DNA from: JBJHAX01 sp050480705
GTDB lineage: Bacteria; Actinomycetota; Nitriliruptoria; Nitriliruptorales; Nitriliruptoraceae
Length of the DNA: 18,529 bases
Reading direction: 5' to 3'
Assembly: GCA_050480705.1 (NCBI GenBank)
Contig: JBJHAX010000040.1
Coordinates: 1 to 18,529, forward strand
The notes beneath the pieces were generated by a model. That model saw only the letters and a list, made by a program, of their open reading frames with translations. It searched no databases and was not told the DNA's origin. Shown piece by piece: positions 7,645 through 14,488 of this stretch. Each line of letters starts with the position of its first letter. Position 1 is the stretch's first letter. A program made the translations under genes and the position numbers.

Positions 7645-8789
7645 CCGAAGTGGTCAATGAGGCGCGCTCGGTCCCGACGGTCGCGATACTCCTCCTCGCG
7701 GGTTTCCAAGGCGGTGGCGCGGAGCGGGTCGCCGCAGCACTCGCCTCTGACCCGCCGCACCGGGGCCCGACCCTGATCATTACCAACACTCCCCCGTCCG
7801 CCGACCGGTATGCGACATCGCTGGAGGTGCCGCGGATCATCCTCGGCGTCGACCTCGACGAGGCCAACTACGCCTCGACCGGGCTCGCGATGCGGATCGT
7901 TGGATTGGCGCGGCTCCTGCGCCGCACCCGCCGCGCACTCCGCCGTCACCACGTCGATGTCGTGATTTCCTTCCTCACCACGGCGAATCTCCTTGCAATC
8001 CTCGCGTCGTTCGGGTCACGTAGGCGCACGATCGTCTCCGAACGCAACGACCCGACCCGCGAGGTACCCAAGCCCTCGGCGATTCGGCTCGGCCGCAGGT
8101 TGCTGTACCGCTTCGCAGCCAGCGTTACCGCGAACACCGACGTCGCAGTCGATGCGATGCGGCCGTACGTCCCTGCCCGCAAACTCGCGTGCATACCGAA
8201 CGCGGTCGAGATCCCCGCAACTCACGGCGACCCTGGCGCCAGCCGCAGCATTGTCACGATCGGCCGACTGACCGACCACAAGGACCAGTCGACGATCGTG
8301 GATGCGCTGGCACTCATAAGTAACAGCGAACCCGACTGGACGCTCGATGTCATCGGCGACGGCCCGAAACGTTCCTCGCTGTTGGCACACATCGCGGCGC
8401 GCAAACTCGACGGGCGGGTGCGCCTGCGCGGGTTCGTGGAGGACCCCACGCCCCACCTTGCATGCGCCGGCGTGTTCGTTCTGGCATCACGGTACGAAGG
8501 GCTGCCGAATGCCCTGCTCGAAGCGATGGCAAACGGCCTGCCGTGCGTCGTTGCCGACACGATCGTCGGCGCCCGGTCACTCGTCGAGCATGACGTGACC
8601 GGGCTGGTGTTCCGCTGCGGCGACGCCCACGACCTCGCCGACCAGCTCACCCGGCTGATTGGGGACCCGGAGCTGCGCCGCGAGTTCGGTCACCGTGCCA
8701 GGCAACGTGTCCGGCACCTCGAACCGGCCGGTGTTCGCGAACTTTGGGCCGGGCTGATCAACGAAGCCGCACGTACGGGGCGGCGATGA
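7641..8789 (+). CDS. GT4 family glycosyltransferase (second copy)
   Basis: 382-residue GT-B enzyme with LLLAGFQGGGAERV (17-30), SFLTTANLLA (110-119), SERNDP (133-138), CIPNAVEIP (184-192), TIGRLTDHKDQ (206-216), VIGDGPKRSSL (237-247) and the E-x7-E pair Glu286/Glu294 in SRYEGLPNALLEAM. It shares the GGGAER loop and overall plan with the GT4 protein encoded at 4989, so the two are diverged relatives that probably add different residues. Its ATG overlaps the preceding TGA in ATGA, and its own stop overlaps the next start in the same way, indicating translational coupling within one operon. Donor and acceptor are unknown. Confidence 0.93.
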   Translation: MTEVVNEARSVPTVAILLLAGFQGGGAERVAAALASDPPHRGPTLIITNTPPSADRYATSLEVPRIILGVDLDEANYASTGLAMRIVGLARLLRRTRRALRRHHVDVVISFLTTANLLAILASFGSRRRTIVSERNDPTREVPKPSAIRLGRRLLYRFAASVTANTDVAVDAMRPYVPARKLACIPNAVEIPATHGDPGASRSIVTIGRLTDHKDQSTIVDALALISNSEPDWTLDVIGDGPKRSSLLAHIAARKLDGRVRLRGFVEDPTPHLACAGVFVLASRYEGLPNALLEAMANGLPCVVADTIVGARSLVEHDVTGLVFRCGDAHDLADQLTRLIGDPELRREFGHRARQRVRHLEPAGVRELWAGLINEAARTGRR

Positions 8790-9556
8790 CGACCAATTCG
8801 CAAAGTCGTAGACCGCCGGGGGTCGTCGAGCTCTTCGGACTTCCCGGCGTGGGCAAGTCCACGACCGTCGAAGCACTGGCCCTCGCCATACCAGCCGGTG
8901 GGTTCCGTACACGCCTCGACAACGCCAGGCTGAAGCCAGCGCTGGCCACCGTGTTCACACTGGTGATTCGTCCTCGCCGCTGTGCAGCCGTATTGGCCGT
9001 CGGTCGCGGTGTCGCCCACGGCATCAATGGCTCACCCAGGTGGAAACTGCGTCGTGCCACGAAGGTTGCGCTCGCGCTGGCGCACATGCACCGTCACGCG
9101 CGCTCGGGTGAACGCCTCGTCCTAGACGAGGGCCCGCTCAACCTGTTGCTCGCCGCATCATGGGCATCCGAGGCCGCACGTGCGCGCACGCTGCGCCGAA
9201 TGGTCGGTCTCTACGCCGAGTTCGGCGTGTGCGTCGTCGTGCTGCAACGATCGCACACCAGCGCGGACATTGCCCAAGAGTCCCAGGATCCAGCCGCCTC
9301 CGATCAGGGTTCGGGGCTCGAGCCGACGGCCTCAGCGCAGGCCGCCGGAGCGGTGAAGCTGCCGTGGGAAGCGAGGAGGGCGCAGATGCCCTCGGCCGTG
9401 CACGAGGTCGAGCGTTCCGGAGTGCGCACGGTCCACCTGACCATCGGTCCGTCGGACGCCCCCGCCGACGTCGCAACCCGTCTCGCCGATAGCATCCATG
9501 CAGGGGTCGCTCGCCGGCGTGACCCGGGCGCAGGATCTGGTGGCGACGATGACTGA
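8786..9556 (+). CDS. P-loop NTPase / kinase-like protein of unknown function
   Basis: 256 residues, start ATG at 8786 overlapping the previous stop. A Walker A loop GLPGVGKST is at 18-26. LVLDEGPLNLLL (111-122) follows a strand and resembles the Walker B / DEGPL motif of thymidylate-kinase-like proteins. Residues 90-110 and 205-240 are rich in basic residues or helical. Residues 163-190 form a low-complexity Gln/Ser/Ala-rich linker where a lid might be expected. No family-specific substrate motif is recognisable. Small P-loop kinases of this sort occur in capsule and exopolysaccharide loci, so a sugar- or nucleotide-phosphorylating role is plausible but unproven. The final Gly/Asp-rich residues (SGGDDD) overlap the start of the next gene. 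Confidence 0.7.
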   Translation: MTTNSQSRRPPGVVELFGLPGVGKSTTVEALALAIPAGGFRTRLDNARLKPALATVFTLVIRPRRCAAVLAVGRGVAHGINGSPRWKLRRATKVALALAHMHRHARSGERLVLDEGPLNLLLAASWASEAARARTLRRMVGLYAEFGVCVVVLQRSHTSADIAQESQDPAASDQGSGLEPTASAQAAGAVKLPWEARRAQMPSAVHEVERSGVRTVHLTIGPSDAPADVATRLADSIHAGVARRRDPGAGSGGDDD

Positions 9557-10913
9557 TCGACGCATGCTGTTCGTGGGCATCGAAACCGTCAGCCGCGAGC
9601 TGCCCAGCCAGATCCTGTTCGCACATCATGCGATGGACCGGGGTTGGGACGTCGTGCTGGCCAGCCGGGGCCGAGCCTGGATGTGCAGCGAGATGATCGG
9701 ACGCGGCGTTCTGATACAGACCTCCGGCAAGCGTGGTGAGCGATTCCCGGCACACCCTGATGAGTTCCCGGGCCTACGCCTTCTCCAATACCACCAGGAG
9801 GGTCTGGTCGTGCGTAGCGACGACGAGCTGCTCGCGCGATACCCGGCAGAGCTCGACTTCGTGGACAACGTGCTCGTCTTCGGCGAGTATCAGCGCACGA
9901 CCATCGACGCTGCACGCCCGGAGATCGGCGGGCGGATAACTGCCGTCGGAAGCCCTCGATTCGACCTGCTCGACACGCACTACCGGGCAACGCTGCGATC
10001 GGGGGGGCCGTTGCCCGGATGCCCAGAGGGGCCCTTCGTTCTGATAAATACGAACTTCAAGGCGGGCAACCAGAGTCGGTTGTACCGCCGACCGTTCGAG
10101 CAACGCTTCGCCCGCCGCGACTCGGAGGCGTGGACGCTCGAAGACCTCGAACTCCGGCGACACGCCTACACCAAGCTGTACGACGCGTACGTCGACCTGG
10201 TGCACGAACTCGCACGTACGTCCGCCGACCTTCCGATCGTGATACGTCCGCACCCGTCCGAGGACCACGACAACTGGCGTAAGCGGCTCAGAGGTCTCGA
10301 TGGCGTGACGGTGACCTCCGACCGCACCGCCGCTGAGTGGATCGAGCGTGCGAGCGTGGTCGTGCACACCGGTTGTACGACCGGGATGGAGGGTCGCTTC
10401 CTCGGCCGCCCGGTCCTGCGCTTCAACCCGATCGGAGAGGAGGTCGATGAACCCGATCTGCCCAACCGGGTCAGCCGGGACATCCACTCCGCACGTGCAG
10501 TCATCGACACCGTGAACGCAAGCGAAGGCCGCGCAGAGCTGTCCGCAACGGAACGCGACGTCCTGCGCCCCTACCTAATCAACGCGGATGGACCGATCTC
10601 TTCGAGATCTATCCTCGACCTACTCGACACGTTCGACGTCGAACCCGTCGGCGGGCAGGCGCTATCGGGGATCCAACGACGACTGACGTCCAGCCCGCGT
10701 GAGGCCGCGACCCATGTGTACCGCGCCGGACAGGCCGTCAAGCGACAATTCGGGCGCGCCGACGCCCGACGGGCCGGGGCGCAGAAGTTTCCCGGGCTCG
10801 CCCCACGTGATGTCGTCACGACACTTCGCTCGCTTGAGACGATCGACGCCCGTCCGGCAGCCCGGGTGCGCCGTCTAGGACGGGACGTCGTCGGGCTAAC
10901 CCGACGGACTTGA
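9549..10913 (+). CDS. Surface carbohydrate biosynthesis protein, glycerophosphotransferase-like GT-B fold
   Basis: 454 residues from the ATG at 9549, which overlaps the upstream stop by 8 bases; an ATG at 9564 is an alternative. An N-terminal domain begins MLFVGIETVSRELPSQ (6-21). The second domain carries FVLINTNFKAGN (163-174), RPHPSEDHDNW (233-243) and VVHTGCTTGMEG (271-282). The paired RPHP and H-T-G-C-T-T-G segments recall the nucleotide-binding half of CDP-glycerol glycerophosphotransferases and the 'surface carbohydrate biosynthesis' family seen in other polysaccharide loci. After about residue 375 an Arg-rich tail of about 80 residues adds no recognised domain. It probably transfers a phospho-polyol or a sugar to the glycan. 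The exact reaction is unknown. It is the last gene of the + strand transferase operon and converges on the sulfotransferase at 10952, only 38 bases away. Confidence 0.78.
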   Translation: MTDRRMLFVGIETVSRELPSQILFAHHAMDRGWDVVLASRGRAWMCSEMIGRGVLIQTSGKRGERFPAHPDEFPGLRLLQYHQEGLVVRSDDELLARYPAELDFVDNVLVFGEYQRTTIDAARPEIGGRITAVGSPRFDLLDTHYRATLRSGGPLPGCPEGPFVLINTNFKAGNQSRLYRRPFEQRFARRDSEAWTLEDLELRRHAYTKLYDAYVDLVHELARTSADLPIVIRPHPSEDHDNWRKRLRGLDGVTVTSDRTAAEWIERASVVVHTGCTTGMEGRFLGRPVLRFNPIGEEVDEPDLPNRVSRDIHSARAVIDTVNASEGRAELSATERDVLRPYLINADGPISSRSILDLLDTFDVEPVGGQALSGIQRRLTSSPREAATHVYRAGQAVKRQFGRADARRAGAQKFPGLAPRDVVTTLRSLETIDARPAARVRRLGRDVVGLTRRT

Positions 10914-10951
10914 GCCGCCCGGCCGCGCACCGCCCAGCGTCACATCAGATG

Positions 10952-11686
10952 TCATGACGAAGGAGGTGGCGGGCGATATCCGAGGGCCTTCGCTTCACGC
11001 GCATACAGTTGCCCGATCCGGTCGATCTGGGTCTGGGTCAGGCCCGCGCGTTTGTCAGCGCTCCGATCGCCACTCGAACGACGCTTGAAATGTGACAGTT
11101 GACCGTCCCAGTCGAGCGAAAGCCGGTCGAGCACGACTCGGAGGTCATCAATGAGCCGCTCATAGCGGACGACATGATTGACTGCCAAATCGTCCCCGAT
11201 CGCATAAACTGGCCAGTTTGACCACGTGTTCCCAATGGACGGATCCAATTCGTACTCGCGTGCGAGGTGTTCGACTTCGTCCAGGTAGGCGTCCAAGCTA
11301 AGTCCGTTTGAGCGAGTGCGCCACCTCCAAAGCGAGATGAAGCGATCCCAGGGATCCCTGTCAACAGCGAACTTGTAGTACGACTGCCATACGTCTTCTC
11401 CTACGATCTCCCTGACGATCGCAGCTGGCAGGTGCTTTCGAAGCTGAAGGGCCGGAAACATGCCGGTTCGCGCAAGCCACTTCTTGAGTTCACGTTCTTT
11501 GGGAACCCATGTCGTCGACGTCCCGAAGCAACGAAAGAAGGGGTGTTCGACGCGCGGAATCTCCTTCGTAATCGCGATCCAATCCGCTGGTCCGACGAAT
11601 TGCGCAAGCGAAGCCTCAACCGACGAACTTGCGGTCTTGCGCGTCGACAAGAGAATGAAGCGGTGCGTATGCGAAACGATCACCAC
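10952..11686 (-). CDS. Sulfotransferase family protein (Sulfotransfer_2-like)
   Basis: 244 residues. FILLSTRKTASSSVEASL (10-27) contains the 5'-phosphosulfate-binding loop (RKTASSS), and FAVDRDPWDRFISLW (106-120) contains the 3'-phosphate-binding R-D-P-x-x-R-F-x-S motif seen in carbohydrate sulfotransferases such as the chondroitin/HNK-1 group. It should move sulfate from PAPS to a glycan hydroxyl. The start is one of two adjacent GTG codons (11686 or 11683), with GAGG 5 or 8 bases upstream. It is the only minus-strand gene among the + strand glycan genes. Its base composition is visibly lower in GC and its third codon positions are more mixed (for example around 11160-11400), which suggests separate acquisition. 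It contains no long hydrophobic segment, so it is presumably cytosolic. Confidence 0.85.
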   Translation of the reverse strand: MVIVSHTHRFILLSTRKTASSSVEASLAQFVGPADWIAITKEIPRVEHPFFRCFGTSTTWVPKERELKKWLARTGMFPALQLRKHLPAAIVREIVGEDVWQSYYKFAVDRDPWDRFISLWRWRTRSNGLSLDAYLDEVEHLAREYELDPSIGNTWSNWPVYAIGDDLAVNHVVRYERLIDDLRVVLDRLSLDWDGQLSHFKRRSSGDRSADKRAGLTQTQIDRIGQLYAREAKALGYRPPPPSS

Positions 11687-12150
11687 GATTGCCTCGATCA
11701 GCCATTTCGAAACTGCCCATCACGTCTGGCATTGCCGATCACGCTAGTCCGATCGGAGTTCGTCCCGTTCCCGTGTGCGAGAGCCACGTCAACCCCCGCC
11801 TTCGATCTGTTACCTCGAACGACGACCGCTTGTGCCTGGATGCCACCCAGAGACGCGGATGTCGTCACACGGTCCACCGTAGCCGGACGCACTTCACGCG
11901 CACCGAGCGTGCGAACGGGAGGCTCGATGACCGCGCCACTGTTTCTGCCTCGACCGGACTGCGCACCAGCCAACGGATCGCCCGAGCGATTGGTAGCCTC
12001 GGCACGGTGTCGGCGACCCCGCCGCGAAGCTGCTACGCGTATTTGGGCACCCAACACCGGCTAGGACAAACGAGTCGCACGCCACGACCCCGGCACCGTA
12101 CCTCGCAAAAGGCGACCGCATTGCCTACTTCACACGACCACCAGCGTGCG
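11687..12150. other. 464-bp divergent intergenic region upstream of the nonulosonate operon
   Basis: This stretch lies between the divergent starts of the sulfotransferase and neuB. The neuB frame happens to stay open back to 11689, but the 154 extra residues are Arg/Thr/Ser-rich, show no family similarity and lie before the normal NeuB N terminus. Open frames on the other strand are also compositionally poor. A short palindrome, TTGGG-CA-CCCAA, sits at 12043-12054, about 100 bases before neuB. The region must hold the promoter of the operon and probably that of the sulfotransferase, but I cannot identify a convincing -35/-10 pair. No RNA gene or riboswitch is recognised. Confidence 0.5.
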
Positions 12151-13188
12151 ATGAATATCGCAGACCGGGTGCTGGACGACACGAGTGACTGCTTCGTTAT
12201 CGCCGAAGTGGGACATAACCACCAGGGCAACATGGAGCTGGCGCACAAGTTCCTCGATGTCGCGAAAGAATGTGGCGCCGACGCGGTCAAGCTCCAGAAA
12301 CGCGACAATCGTGCTCTGTTCACCCGCGACTTCTTCGACAGCCCCTACACCGGCCCGAACAGCTTCGCGGACACATACGGCGCGCACCGCGAGCATCTCG
12401 AGCTCGACCGCCCGCAGTACCTGGACCTCCAGGCCCACGCTGACGACATCGGCATCCTGTTCTTCTCCACCGCGTTCGACCAAGCCAGCGCGGACATGCT
12501 TGCCGATATAGACGTTCCCGCCTTCAAGATCGCCTCTGGTGACCTTCGCAATCTGCCACTGATCGAGCACGTCGCCAGGATCGGCAAGCCGATGTTCATC
12601 TCCACGGGTGGCGGGCAACTCGACGCGGCGATTCGCGCGCACGACACCGCCCGCGAGCACAACGACAACGTGTGCGTCATGCAGTGCACCGCCGGCTACC
12701 CGCCCGACTGGAATGAACTCAACTTGCGGGTGATCACCACCTACCGGGAACAGTTCCCGGAGACGGTGATTGGGTTCTCCAGCCACGACAATGGCATCGC
12801 GATGCCGGTCGCCGCATACACGCTGGGCGCCCGTGCGGTCGAGAAACATTTCACCCTTGACCGCACCATGAAGGGCACCGACCACGCGTTCTCGCTGGAG
12901 CCCGCGGGCCTGCGCAAGCTCGTGCGTGACCTGCGCCGGCTGAAAGTCGCGCTCGGTGATGGGGTGAAGGCGCCATACGAATCCGAAGTTGCACCGATTC
13001 GCAAGATGTCCAAGCAACTGGTTGCCGCCCGGGATTTGCCCGCCGGTCACATCGTCACCGTCGAAGACATCCTCGCCCGCTCCCCAGGCGGGGCGATGAC
13101 CCCGGACCGGCTCGGCGAGGTCATCGGCCGCACCCTCACCGAGGACATCGCGTTCGAGCGACCGTTCGATGAGAAGACCCTGGCGTGA
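12151..13188 (+). CDS. neuB: NeuB-family nonulosonic acid synthase (TIM barrel + SAF domain)
   Basis: 345-residue enzyme that condenses PEP with an aldose (or its phosphate) to give a 2-keto-3-deoxy sugar acid. The TIM barrel opens with FVIAEVGHNHQGN (15-27) and has ADAVKLQK (43-50), FFSTAFD (104-110), FKIASGD (125-131) and STGGG (151-155). The metal ligands expected in NeuB match His212 (FSSHDNG) and His233 (EKHFTLDR). The C-terminal SAF/antifreeze-like domain (about 283-345) carries Arg310 in LARSPGG, the position of the Arg that reaches the partner subunit's substrate in meningococcal NeuB. The loop MKGTDHAFSLEP (240-251) differs from the canonical PGPDHKASLEP type, hinting at a different sugar substrate. 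The ATG at 12151 fits the family N terminus but has no clear Shine-Dalgarno sequence. It is the first gene of a six-gene overlapping operon. Confidence 0.93.
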   Translation: MNIADRVLDDTSDCFVIAEVGHNHQGNMELAHKFLDVAKECGADAVKLQKRDNRALFTRDFFDSPYTGPNSFADTYGAHREHLELDRPQYLDLQAHADDIGILFFSTAFDQASADMLADIDVPAFKIASGDLRNLPLIEHVARIGKPMFISTGGGQLDAAIRAHDTAREHNDNVCVMQCTAGYPPDWNELNLRVITTYREQFPETVIGFSSHDNGIAMPVAAYTLGARAVEKHFTLDRTMKGTDHAFSLEPAGLRKLVRDLRRLKVALGDGVKAPYESEVAPIRKMSKQLVAARDLPAGHIVTVEDILARSPGGAMTPDRLGEVIGRTLTEDIAFERPFDEKTLA

Positions 13189-13703
13189 CCACGGGCACCT
13201 CCGGCGAGGCGCCGGACTGGGCATCGGTGCGCATCGTCATCTTCGATTTCGACGGGGTCATGACCGACAACACGGTGACCGTCGGTGACGACGGGACCGA
13301 GTACGTGCGCTGCTGGCGCGGAGACGGGTTCGGACTTGCCTCCCTGGAACGCATCGGCGTCGAGACGATAGTTCTCTCGACCGAAACCAACCCGGTCGTG
13401 ACCGTGCGCTGTACCAAGCTCGGTGTCGAATGTGCCCAGGGAATCGCGGACAAGCGCACGCACTTGGAGGAGCTGCTAGCCGACCGGGGCATCGACCCGG
13501 TCGAAGCTGCGTATGTCGGCAACGACATCAACGACCTTGGCTGCCTGGAGCTCGTGGGCCTGCCGATCGTCGTTGCCGACGCGCACAACGCTGTCCGTGG
13601 CGCAGCCTTGTACACGACCGCCGCGGCCGGCGGGTACGGCGCGGTGCGCGAGGTGTGCGACCGGATCGTCGCCGCCCGCGAGCACCACGGGGCGCTGGCA
13701 TGA
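13185..13703 (+). CDS. KdsC-like HAD phosphatase (nonulosonate phosphate phosphatase)
   Basis: 172-residue type C0 HAD hydrolase without a cap domain. Motif I is DFDGVMTDN (21-29; nucleophile Asp21, acid/base Asp23), motif II is Ser65 in IVLSTE (62-67), motif III is Lys90 and motif IV is YVGNDINDL (110-118; Asp114, Asp117). This pattern is that of KdsC (Kdo-8-phosphate phosphatase) and of the phosphatase domain fused to some CMP-sialate synthetases. It implies that the NeuB product here carries a terminal phosphate that is removed before CMP activation, as in the Bacteroides Kdn route. The GTG start at 13185 overlaps the neuB stop in GTGA. The next gene starts within its own stop (ATGA). Confidence 0.9.
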   Translation: MTTGTSGEAPDWASVRIVIFDFDGVMTDNTVTVGDDGTEYVRCWRGDGFGLASLERIGVETIVLSTETNPVVTVRCTKLGVECAQGIADKRTHLEELLADRGIDPVEAAYVGNDINDLGCLELVGLPIVVADAHNAVRGAALYTTAAAGGYGAVREVCDRIVAAREHHGALA

Positions 13704-14488
13704 GCGCACGTTTCGATCTTCACGGCGAGGTGGTGGTCGTCACTGGTGCGGCCGGCCAGCTCGGTGGCGCGTTCAGCCAGGCGGTCCGTGACGCTGGTGC
13801 CGAGGTCGTGCTGCTCGACCGGGTCCCCTGTCCCGACCTCGGCGAGCGTGCGCACTTCGTGCAGGCTGACGTCACCGACCGCGCGTCCCTCGAGCAGGCG
13901 CTGGAGCGGATCCGCGAGCTTGCGGGCTCCCCGACCGGACTGGTGAACTGCGCGGCGTTGGACAACCCGCCGAGCGCCTCAGACGACGTCAGTGGCGCGT
14001 TCGAGAGCTACCCGGACGAGGTGTTCGCGCAGGTCTCCGAAGTGAATGTGCAAGGGGTGGTGCGCTGCTGCCAGGTGTTCGGCGGTGCCATGGCCGAGGC
14101 CGGGCGGGGCTCGATCGTGAACATCGGGTCGATCTACGGGTTGGTTGCTCCAGACCAGCGGATCTATGCGCACCTGCGCGACGATGCGGGTGCCGGGTTC
14201 TACAAGCCGGTGTCCTACACGACCTCGAAGGCGGCACTGATCGGGTTGACCCGCTATCTCGCCGTGTACTGGGCGGACAAAGGTGTGCGGGTCAATGCAC
14301 TCACCCTCGGCGGGGTGCGCGCCGATCAGGACGAGGAATTCCTCGCTGGCTACACCGCACGGGTGCCACTTGGCAGGATGGCCGACGAACACGAGTACGA
14401 CGGTGCGGTGGTGTTCCTGTTGTCGGATGCCGCCTCGTACATGACTGGATCGAACGTCGTCATCGATGGTGGTTGGACCGCATGGTGA
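13700..14488 (+). CDS. SDR family oxidoreductase, PtmA-like
   Basis: 262-residue classical short-chain dehydrogenase. Cofactor loop TGAAGQLG (15-22), LVNCAA (81-86), NIGSIYG with catalytic Ser144, YTTSK with Tyr173 and Lys177, and the C-terminal SDAASYMTGSNVVIDGGW (242-259). The segment SIYGLVAPDQRIY (144-156) and the overall C-terminal half resemble PtmA-type enzymes found in flagellar nonulosonate loci of Campylobacter. The Rossmann loop favours NAD(P), but which one is not certain. It should oxidise or reduce a hydroxyl of the sugar precursor. The ATG at 13700 overlaps the phosphatase stop (ATGA). The long in-frame extension upstream to 13430 lies inside the phosphatase gene and is rejected. 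Confidence 0.9.
   Translation: MSARFDLHGEVVVVTGAAGQLGGAFSQAVRDAGAEVVLLDRVPCPDLGERAHFVQADVTDRASLEQALERIRELAGSPTGLVNCAALDNPPSASDDVSGAFESYPDEVFAQVSEVNVQGVVRCCQVFGGAMAEAGRGSIVNIGSIYGLVAPDQRIYAHLRDDAGAGFYKPVSYTTSKAALIGLTRYLAVYWADKGVRVNALTLGGVRADQDEEFLAGYTARVPLGRMADEHEYDGAVVFLLSDAASYMTGSNVVIDGGWTAW

Noticed and set aside
10922..10951. ACATC-A-GATGT inverted repeat between the convergent genes as a terminator
   Set aside because: A 5-bp AT-containing stem with a one-base loop cannot form a stable terminator, and there is no T-tract.
11698..12057. 119-codon minus-strand open frame in the neuB leader
   Set aside because: Ala/Arg/Gly-rich composition, no motif, no credible ribosome site; not supported as a gene.
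11689..12150. 154-codon in-frame extension upstream of neuB
   Set aside because: The extra residues are low-quality Arg/Thr/Ser-rich sequence with no family match, and the NeuB family N terminus begins at the ATG at 12151.
12130..13224. 364-codon open frame on the minus strand
   Set aside because: It is antisense to neuB, whose motifs are unambiguous, and it has no recognisable domain.
13430..13699. In-frame N-terminal extension of the SDR
   Set aside because: It overlaps the phosphatase gene in another frame, is Arg-rich, and SDR proteins begin close to the ATG at 13700.
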